From an uncultured Collinsella sp. (lineage in GTDB: Bacteria > Actinomycetota > Coriobacteriia > Coriobacteriales > Coriobacteriaceae): 27,759 nt of DNA. Under the pieces are notes generated by a model. The model saw only the letters and a list, made by a program, of their open reading frames with translations, was not told the DNA's origin and searched no databases. The position numbers and the translations under genes are program-made. Location: NCBI GenBank assembly GCA_900542275.1, contig UQMW01000025.1:1-27759 (forward strand), read 5' to 3'. Positions 22,282-27,759 of the stretch are shown here, piece after piece (the stretch's first letter is position 1; every line of letters starts with the position of its first letter).

Positions 22282-23595
22282 ATGAGTTTGGGAACGCTGA
22301 CCGTCAACGGTCGCCAGGACGGCTTTTTGTGCGAGGGCAAACCGTTCTTTTGGTTTGCCGATACGTGCTGGAGCGCATTTACGAGCATCGCCGAGGACGA
22401 CTGGGACTACTATCTGACCCGCCGTGCCGAGCAGGGCATGAACGTGCTGCAGGTCAACACACTGCCGCAGTGGGATCGCTGCTGCCCCGATTTGGGCATT
22501 TGGCCCTATGCCAGCGAGGACGGCGTGCACTTTGATTGGTCCCGTCCCAACCAGGCGTACTGGGACCGCGCTGCTGCCATGTGTCGCGCTGCCGTCGAGC
22601 ACGGCATTCGTCCGGCACTCGTGCTTATGTGGTGCAACTACGTGCCCGGTACCTGGGGCGCCAAGATTGCCGAGCATTGCGGTGCCGAGGTTATGCCGCG
22701 CGAGGAGGTCCGTGCCCACGTTGCCCGCGTCGTCGAGAACCTGGGTGAGTTCGATCCCGTTTACGTGGTGACAGGCGATACCGACTTTACCAGCGACGAG
22801 GCGATCGCCTATTACGAGGATGCCCTCGACGAAGTCGTCAATCGCGCGCCCGAGGCGTTGCGCACCATGCATATCAACCGCGGCAACCGCACCATCCCGG
22901 CACGGTACCTGGACCGCTTGGACTTCTACATGTTCCAGCCCGGCCACAACTACGAGGGCCAGCCCGAGGCTTGGCACTTGCCGCAGGACTTTATCGCCAA
23001 CTATCCCAAAAAGCCGATGGTCAACTCTGAGCCTTGTTACGAGCAGATGGGTGCGTCGCGCAATGTGTACTGGCGCTTCACCGCGCAGGACTGCCGCGCG
23101 AGTGTGTGGTCGTCGATCCTTGCCGGCGCCAGCGCGGGTGTGACCTATGGCGCGCACGGTGTTTGGAACTGGCAGACTAGCAAGAGCCAGGGCTCGGTGT
23201 TGGGCGAGGGCTTCGATATGCCGTTCCGCTGGCAGGAGTGTCTGCAGTTTGCGGGCGTTTGGGACTTTGGCGCGATCGAGCATGTGCTTGCCGGCCTGGG
23301 TGCTACGGCTGGCGACGACGCACTTGCCGTGGTTCCGGCGCAGGAGCTCCTCGATGACGCGCGCGAGGCCATTCGTGTGGCGCGCGTTGGCGATCGCGTC
23401 GTCACGTACCTGCCGCGCACCACGGCGCTCAAGTTTAAGCTCGACGGCGCGCGTGGCTGGACGGCGACGGTTCTCGACATGGAAGACAAGCGCGTCGCCA
23501 AGCTGCCCGTTCGCGACAACGGTGACGGCACCGTGCGCGTGGCTCAGCATCCCTTTGAGCACGACGCCCTGGTGATCCTGACCCCTGGGCGCTAA
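22282..23595 (+). CDS. Apiosidase-like protein (DUF4038/GH140 type)
   Basis: The protein is about 437 aa from the ATG at 22282, chosen because AAAGGA ends seven bases upstream; the ATG at 22276 is too close to it. It matches DUF4038 glycoside hydrolase-like proteins: GKPFFWFADTCWSAF near the N-terminus, NVLQVNTLPQWD, an aspartate in TGDTDF (166-168), MVNSEPCYE with E250, and ASAGVTYGAHGVWNW. The family includes apiosidases that act on rhamnogalacturonan II side chains. The aspartate and E250 are the likely catalytic pair. The last 90 residues form a beta-rich C-terminal domain usual in this family. No signal peptide is visible, unlike the secreted Bacteroides enzymes, which fits cytosolic action after PTS uptake. 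Confidence 0.88.
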   Translation: MSLGTLTVNGRQDGFLCEGKPFFWFADTCWSAFTSIAEDDWDYYLTRRAEQGMNVLQVNTLPQWDRCCPDLGIWPYASEDGVHFDWSRPNQAYWDRAAAMCRAAVEHGIRPALVLMWCNYVPGTWGAKIAEHCGAEVMPREEVRAHVARVVENLGEFDPVYVVTGDTDFTSDEAIAYYEDALDEVVNRAPEALRTMHINRGNRTIPARYLDRLDFYMFQPGHNYEGQPEAWHLPQDFIANYPKKPMVNSEPCYEQMGASRNVYWRFTAQDCRASVWSSILAGASAGVTYGAHGVWNWQTSKSQGSVLGEGFDMPFRWQECLQFAGVWDFGAIEHVLAGLGATAGDDALAVVPAQELLDDAREAIRVARVGDRVVTYLPRTTALKFKLDGARGWTATVLDMEDKRVAKLPVRDNGDGTVRVAQHPFEHDALVILTPGR

Positions 23596-23639
23596 CGGCT
23601 CTTCTCCAACATTTACAACCCAGTCCCTTTCATAAGGCT

Positions 23640-23697
23640 GCGACGGAATGGTTCCTGCATGACGGCTTTAAGCTGTCAAGGGGAGCCATTCCGCCGC
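23640..23697. terminator. Long hairpin between the convergent GH140 and mgtA genes
   Basis: GCGACGGAATGGTTCC (23640-23655) pairs with 23682-23697 apart from two wobble positions; an inner GACGGCTT/AAGCTGTC stem continues the structure. It lies between the convergent genes and may terminate in both directions. Repeat A5 follows immediately. Confidence 0.65.
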
Positions 23698-23725
23698 ACT
23701 CATTGGGGACGTGCTTAAATGAGTG
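23697..23725. repeat. Palindromic repeat A5
   Basis: A copy of repeat A with GTGC in place of GTAC in the loop, ends CACTCATT and AATGAGTG. The change lies in the loop and leaves the stem intact. Confidence 0.82.
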
Positions 23726-23784
23726 GTTTAACTTGAGACGGGACTTTTTGACCGCCTGATGGGTCGCGCGCCACAATTCGGGCG

Positions 23785-26553
23785 CTACAGTAGCTCGCCG
23801 TGGCGGGCAATGTAGCGGCGCTTTGCCAGCTGGGTGAGCGCGATGTAGGCGGCGACGATGCCGATGAGCAGCGCGAAAAAGCTCGTGGGCAGCGTCGTAA
23901 GGCCGAGCGCATCGGCGATGGGGCTTGCCGGCAGCCAGGTGACGAGCGCCAGGCCCAGCACGGTGAGAACGCACAGCGCGGGCGCGGCGTGGTCGCGCGG
24001 GCTCGGCAGGCGCGGGGAGCGCGGCATGTGGATCACGAGCGTCTGCGACCACATGGACTCGACAAACCAGCCGCTCTGGAAGAGCGTCGCAAAGGCCGCC
24101 ATGCCTGCGGCGTTGCCCGTCCCGGCGAGCTCGGACCAGCTTGCGCCTACGGTGGCAGGGCACACCACAAAGAAGAGCGCGGCGAAGGTTACGATGTCAA
24201 ACAGCGAGCTCACGGGACCCAACTCGAGCATAAAGCCCTTAATGGACGCGGCGTCCCAGGCGCGCGGACGGGCGGTCCAGGCGTCATCGACGGTGTCCCA
24301 CGGCAGCGCGATACACACGATCTCGTAGACCAGCGACAGCAACACCAGCTGCAGGGCGCTCATGGGCAAAAACGGCAGGAACAGGCTCGCGACGGTCACG
24401 GACAGTACGTTGCCAAAGTTGGAGCTCACCGTGGTCTTGAGGTACTTGAGCAGGTTGCCGTAGGTGCGGCGGCCTTCGATGATGCCGCGCTCGAGCACGC
24501 CCAGGTCCTTCTGAAGCAAGATGATATCGGCGGATTCCTTGGCGATGTCGACGGCCGAATCGACCGAGATGCCGCAGTCGCTCGCGCGCATGGCGGCGGC
24601 GTCGTTGATGCCGTCGCCCATAAAGCCCACGGTGTGACCGAGCAGCTCGCGCATGACGCGCACCAGACGCGCCTTCTGCAGCGGCGAGAGCTTGGCGAAG
24701 AGGTGGGTGTGCTCGGCGCGCTCGGCAAGCTCGGCGTCATCGAGCGCATCGATCTCGGAGCCCAGCAAGACATCGCTCGCGTCGATACCGATCTGCTCGC
24801 AGACGGTGGCGGCGACGCGATCGTTGTCGCCGGTCAGGACCTTGACCGCCACGCCCTTGGCCTCGAGGGTGGCGACGGCGCCCGCGGCACTCGCCTTGGG
24901 CGGATCGAGGAAGGCCAAAAAGCCCATCAGCACCATGTCGCACTCGTCGGCGATGCCAAATTCGCCCACGCAGCGCGGATCGGTCTTCTGCGCCACGGCA
25001 ATCACGCGCAGGCCCTCGGCGTTGAGCCCGGCGACCTGCTTGCGAATCTGGGCGAGCTTCTCGTCGGTGAGCGGCTGAGCGATGCCATCGACCTCGACAA
25101 AGGAGCAGATCTCGAGCATTTCCTCGGCAGCGCCCTTGGTAACCATCTGGGTTTTGCCTTGGGCGTCGGCGACAACTACGCTCAGGCGACGGCGCGAGAA
25201 ATCGAAGGGAACCTCGTCGACCTTGGTATAGCGGTCGCGCAGACTCTGGCCCAGCATGGAATCGGGCGCGACGGTCGAGGGCGTCACATCGGCACGGTCG
25301 ATAACGGCCAGGTCGATAAGGTTTTTGAGGCCGGTCTGGAAGAAGCTGTTCAAAAACGCATGGCGCAGCACGCGCGCGTCCTCGTTGCCGTCGGTGTTGA
25401 GGTAGCGCTCGAGCACGATGCGGTCTTCGGTGAGGGTGCCGGTCTTGTCGCAGCACAGGACGTCCATCGCGCCGAGGTTTTGGATCGCCGGTAGCTCCTT
25501 GACGATAACCTGGCGACGGGCGAGGTCCTTGGCGCCCTGCGACAGGCTCGAGGTCACGATGACGGGGAGCATCTGCGGCGTGATGCCCACGGCCACGCTC
25601 GTGGCGAACAGCAGCGCGTCGATGACGTTGCCCTTGGTGGCGACGTTGATGGCAAAGACCGCCGGCGCCATAACGAGCATCAGGCGCACGAGCAACATGG
25701 AGACGCTCGAGACACCGCGGTCAAACGCGCTCTTCTCGCCGCGCCCGTTGAGCATCTTGGCGATGCCGCCCAGGTAAGTGTCCGAGCCGGTGGCTACGAC
25801 AAGTGCCATAGCGGTGCCGTTTTGCACGGAGGTGCCGGTAAAGACGATGTTCTTGCAGGCAGAGAGCGGCAGCGCGGAGCTGTCGGCACCCTCGGCGACG
25901 GTGATGGCAGCGGTCTTTTCGACGGCCTCGCTCTCGCCGGTGAGTGCGGACTCGATCACAAACAGGTCGCGCGCGGTGATGATGCGGGCATCGGCCGGCA
26001 CCATATCGCCGGCAGAGAGACGGATTACATCGCCGGGGACGAGCTCGTCAAAGGGGATCTCGATACGCTCGCCGTCGCGCAGGGCACAGCAGGTGTTGGA
26101 GGCCAGGTCCTTGAGGGCCTCGGCCGCATTGCCGCTGCGGGCTTCCTGGATAAACTTCATGCCGCCCGATACCAGCAGCATGATGCCGATGACGATGACC
26201 GTGGAGGGGTCGCGCTGGGGCTCGGGCACGGCGAGCACGTCGATGTAGAGCGAGACCAGTGCGAGCGCGGCGAGGATGCCGGCGAAGGGGTCGATGAACG
26301 CGTCGGCGATGCGGCGGGCGAGTGTCTTGGTCGGCGCATCGATGGTGTTGGGGCCGATGGCGTCTAGGCGCTCGGCGGCGTGCTCGGTACCGAGTCCGCC
26401 GGCCCTGGCGTCAAGCAGCACGAGGGCGTCCTCGGCGCTATGGGTGGCGGCGAATATGGTGTTCTTGGACAGGCCGGTGTGAGCGGCAGGGCGCGCCGTG
26501 CGGCGGCGCTTGGAGATAGCTTCGAGTACCGTGGCGGTTTTGAGCATCAGCAT
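23785..26553 (-). CDS. mgtA: Magnesium-translocating P-type ATPase (MgtA/P3B type)
   Basis: The 922-aa protein is full-length for the family. It pumps Mg2+ into the cell using ATP. Landmarks are the actuator TGES (SALTGESEAVEK), phosphorylated D369 in CCDKTGTLTED, the nucleotide-domain KGA in MVTKGAAEEML, LTGDN, and the hinge GDGINDAAAMRASDCGISV followed by SAVDIAKESADIILL, which is typical of MgtA/MgtB. About ten membrane segments are visible, with two before the actuator and the C-terminal six near 690-910. The basic, unusual N-terminus (SKRRRTARPAAH) resembles the extended tails of MgtA. AGGAGG lies just before the ATG. A promoter-like TTGACA-17-AAGAAT, a possible 23-codon leader peptide and a D repeat occur upstream on the same strand. 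Confidence 0.93.
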   Translation of the reverse strand: MLMLKTATVLEAISKRRRTARPAAHTGLSKNTIFAATHSAEDALVLLDARAGGLGTEHAAERLDAIGPNTIDAPTKTLARRIADAFIDPFAGILAALALVSLYIDVLAVPEPQRDPSTVIVIGIMLLVSGGMKFIQEARSGNAAEALKDLASNTCCALRDGERIEIPFDELVPGDVIRLSAGDMVPADARIITARDLFVIESALTGESEAVEKTAAITVAEGADSSALPLSACKNIVFTGTSVQNGTAMALVVATGSDTYLGGIAKMLNGRGEKSAFDRGVSSVSMLLVRLMLVMAPAVFAINVATKGNVIDALLFATSVAVGITPQMLPVIVTSSLSQGAKDLARRQVIVKELPAIQNLGAMDVLCCDKTGTLTEDRIVLERYLNTDGNEDARVLRHAFLNSFFQTGLKNLIDLAVIDRADVTPSTVAPDSMLGQSLRDRYTKVDEVPFDFSRRRLSVVVADAQGKTQMVTKGAAEEMLEICSFVEVDGIAQPLTDEKLAQIRKQVAGLNAEGLRVIAVAQKTDPRCVGEFGIADECDMVLMGFLAFLDPPKASAAGAVATLEAKGVAVKVLTGDNDRVAATVCEQIGIDASDVLLGSEIDALDDAELAERAEHTHLFAKLSPLQKARLVRVMRELLGHTVGFMGDGINDAAAMRASDCGISVDSAVDIAKESADIILLQKDLGVLERGIIEGRRTYGNLLKYLKTTVSSNFGNVLSVTVASLFLPFLPMSALQLVLLSLVYEIVCIALPWDTVDDAWTARPRAWDAASIKGFMLELGPVSSLFDIVTFAALFFVVCPATVGASWSELAGTGNAAGMAAFATLFQSGWFVESMWSQTLVIHMPRSPRLPSPRDHAAPALCVLTVLGLALVTWLPASPIADALGLTTLPTSFFALLIGIVAAYIALTQLAKRRYIARHGELL

Positions 26554-26635
26554 AGGGTCCTCCTTGATGAAGGGAGTTAGCGTACGTGTCGTATTTGCTT
26601 CAAAAAACCTAGATGTCGCTCACGTCATGCTCTCG

Positions 26636-26672
26636 AACCACCACAAAGGGGACAGGCACCTTTGTGGTGGTT
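26636..26672. repeat. Palindromic repeat D2 (in mgtA leader)
   Basis: AACCACCACAAAGG (26636-26649) pairs perfectly with 26659-26672 around GGACAGGCA. It is the reverse-oriented counterpart of D1 and lies between the putative leader peptide and the mgtA start, so it would be part of the mgtA mRNA leader. Confidence 0.85.
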
Positions 26673-26693
26673 TTGACGATCGGATCGTGGCGC

Positions 26694-26765
26694 TTATGCG
26701 TGTGCGGAATCCTCGCGGCGTGCCGAGGGCGACATGCAGGTTTTTCGACTATGACTGCCTTCCAT
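26694..26765 (-). CDS. Putative 23-codon leader peptide upstream of mgtA
   Basis: On the minus strand, AAGGAGGT lies five bases before an ATG that opens a 23-codon frame ending in TAA. The encoded peptide begins MEGSHSRKTCMSP and ends EDSAHA. The match to the anti-Shine-Dalgarno is perfect, and it lies between the candidate promoter (26832-26860) and mgtA, 140 bases before the mgtA start. Salmonella mgtA also has a short translated leader, MgtL, that couples translation to mgtA expression. This peptide shows no similarity to MgtL and has no proline run, so any analogy is functional only. It was found by eye and expression is unproven. Confidence 0.5.
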   Translation of the reverse strand: MEGSHSRKTCMSPSARREDSAHA

Positions 26766-26831
26766 GGCACACCTCCTTAAGGCCGAGCGCTGCGCGTTTT
26801 GGGTATCTCGTGCCCGTTACAATCCGCCCGT

Positions 26832-26860
26832 ATTCTTGATGAGGGGGTTTGCCGTGTCAA
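26832..26860 (-). promoter_or_regulatory. mgtA: Candidate mgtA promoter
   Basis: On the minus strand, TTGACA (complement of 26855-26860) and AAGAAT (complement of 26832-26837) are 17 bases apart. The -35 box is perfect and the -10 matches four of six. Transcription from about 26825 would give a leader of about 270 bases that includes the putative peptide and repeat D2. Confidence 0.55.
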
Positions 26861-26989
26861 CCCCAATGTTTGGAAAACCATTGCCCCTGACAAAGCCTTT
26901 ACAGAATGCCGAGGCCCCAAAGCGCGCCCGCAACGCGCCCTGCCTGCGCTAAACTGGAAGGCACGTACGCGATTACGAGAGGAGCCCGC

Positions 26990-27670
26990 ATGGAGGCTTA
27001 CAAGCAAGAGTTCATCAAGTTCATGGTTGAGTCCGACGTTCTTAAGTTCGGCAGCTTTACGCTCAAGAGCGGCCGTCAGTCCCCGTTCTTTATGAATGCT
27101 GGCGCTTACGTGACGGGCTACCAGCTCAAGAAGCTGGGCGAGTATTACGCCCAGGCAATCCACGATAACTTTGGCGACGACTTTGACGTGCTGTTTGGAC
27201 CGGCCTACAAGGGTATTCCGCTGGCCGTCGTGACCGCAATTGCCTACCACGAGTTGTACGGCAAGGAGGTCAAGTACTGCTGCGATCGCAAGGAGGCCAA
27301 GGACCACGGCGCTGACAAGGGCAACCTGCTGGGCTACGAGCCCCAGGACGGCGACCGCGTGGTCATGGTCGAGGACGTCACCACCAGCGGTAAGTCCATC
27401 GACGAGACCTATCCCAAGGTCAAGGCTGCTGCCGATGTCGAGATCAAGGGCCTGATTGTGTCCCTCAACCGCATGGAGGTCGGCAAGGGTGGCGTGACCA
27501 CCGCGCAGAAGGAGATCGAGGCCAAGTACGGTTTCCCCGTCGCGAGCATCGTCTCCATGGCTGAGGTCGTCGAGACCCTCTACAACCACGAGATCGACGG
27601 CAAAGTCGTCATCGACGACGAGCTCAAGACCGCCATCGACGCCTACTACGAGCAGTACGGCGTCAAGTAG
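26990..27670 (+). CDS. pyrE: Orotate phosphoribosyltransferase
   Basis: The 226-aa enzyme converts orotate and PRPP to OMP in de novo pyrimidine synthesis. Family features include LKFGSFTLKSGRQSPFF at the N-terminus, FGPAYKGIPLA, CDRKEAKDHGADKGNLLG (the flexible catalytic loop) and the PRPP-binding MVEDVTTSGKSI. The start at 26990 has AGAGGAG about five bases upstream and gives the normal N-terminus; an in-frame start at 26906 would add an implausible Pro/Arg-rich extension. No other pyr gene is in the window, so it may be the last gene of a dispersed pathway or a single-gene unit. A hairpin follows the stop. Confidence 0.95.
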   Translation: MEAYKQEFIKFMVESDVLKFGSFTLKSGRQSPFFMNAGAYVTGYQLKKLGEYYAQAIHDNFGDDFDVLFGPAYKGIPLAVVTAIAYHELYGKEVKYCCDRKEAKDHGADKGNLLGYEPQDGDRVVMVEDVTTSGKSIDETYPKVKAAADVEIKGLIVSLNRMEVGKGGVTTAQKEIEAKYGFPVASIVSMAEVVETLYNHEIDGKVVIDDELKTAIDAYYEQYGVK

Positions 27671-27685
27671 GTTCCGCCTCCGTTA

Positions 27686-27713
27686 GTTACGCGGTTTTAC
27701 CAAACCGCGTAAC
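27686..27713. terminator. Hairpin after pyrE
   Basis: GTTACGCGGTTT (27686-27697) pairs perfectly with AAACCGCGTAAC (27702-27713) around TACC. The 12-bp stem lies 15 bases after the stop. No U-run follows in the rightward direction, so it may be a weak or processed terminator. Confidence 0.6.
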
Positions 27714-27759
27714 GGCTCGACGCTGCAAACCCGCCAGAGCGGCAATCTGCCTTTCAACT

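Larger units (their letters stand above)
26554..26989. other. Divergent region between mgtA and pyrE
   Basis: This 436-base gap holds the mgtA ribosome binding site, repeat D2, the putative leader peptide and its promoter on the minus strand. For pyrE, TAAACT (26950-26955) is a possible -10 box without a clear -35. I found no recognisable Mg2+ riboswitch (M-box) by eye and no pyrimidine attenuator. Confidence 0.6.

Noticed and set aside
23800..25494. Plus-strand 564-codon ORF opposite mgtA
   Set aside because: MgtA motifs on the minus strand are unambiguous; this is its GC-bias shadow.
26554..26693. M-box Mg2+ riboswitch in the mgtA leader
   Set aside because: The segment is mostly the D2 repeat and lacks the conserved helices of the M-box that I could recognise. 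A covariance search would settle it.

Overview
The window looks like a gut actinobacterium of the class Coriobacteriia, most likely Collinsella or a close relative. The reasons are the high GC content with strong GC bias at third codon positions (which produces long antisense shadow ORFs), several PTS EIIBC permeases, intracellular glycoside hydrolases, 7TM-type sensor kinases with LuxR-type regulators, and intergenic regions full of short palindromes containing GGGGAC. The genus is inferred from gene style. No rRNA, tRNA, IS transposase, integrase or CRISPR array was seen.

Layout. 1-1148: 3' part of an FGGY kinase (glycerol kinase-like). 1318-1806: luxS, behind two tandem hairpins. 1860-5400: a lower-GC sugar cassette with a RAT-like antiterminator site plus terminator, a BglG/LicT-type antiterminator, a PTS EIIBC and an alpha/beta hydrolase. 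5494-7913: a DUF4867 protein and a GH1 6-phospho-beta-glucosidase, separated by three consecutive long hairpins. 7980-8200: a repeat cluster. 8218-12220: a three-gene signalling operon with a kinase-like membrane sensor whose catalytic half looks degenerate, a histidine kinase and a response regulator; the coding regions overlap by 4 bases at both junctions. 12412-16709 (minus strand): four genes, comprising a DUF4428-type zinc-ribbon protein, a TFIIB-type zinc-ribbon membrane protein, an SPFH/virion-core-like protein with two C-terminal zinc ribbons, and a lipoprotein. 16800-17010: a second repeat cluster. 17042-20153 (minus): a DUF1593 nucleoside-hydrolase-like protein and an alpha/beta esterase, separated by a 113-bp cruciform-like inverted repeat. 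20154-20643: an AT-rich divergent control region with repeated GTAAAC half-sites. 20644-23595: a second PTS EIIBC and an apiosidase-like (DUF4038/GH140) protein. 23785-26553 (minus): an MgtA-type P-type ATPase with a long leader that appears to encode a 23-codon peptide. 26990-27670: pyrE.

How it fits together. Much of the window serves uptake and intracellular breakdown of plant or host glycans. Two EIIBC permeases without EIIA domains import and phosphorylate sugars. A GH1 phospho-glycosidase, a GH140-like enzyme, a DUF1593 hydrolase and two esterases, none with a visible export signal, could then process them in the cytosol. The rest concerns signalling (luxS, the sensor operon), envelope or stress functions (the zinc-ribbon/SPFH/lipoprotein cluster), magnesium transport and pyrimidine synthesis.

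The best leads for something undescribed are the zinc-ribbon/SPFH/lipoprotein cluster, the candidate mgtA leader peptide, and the families of palindromic repeats.
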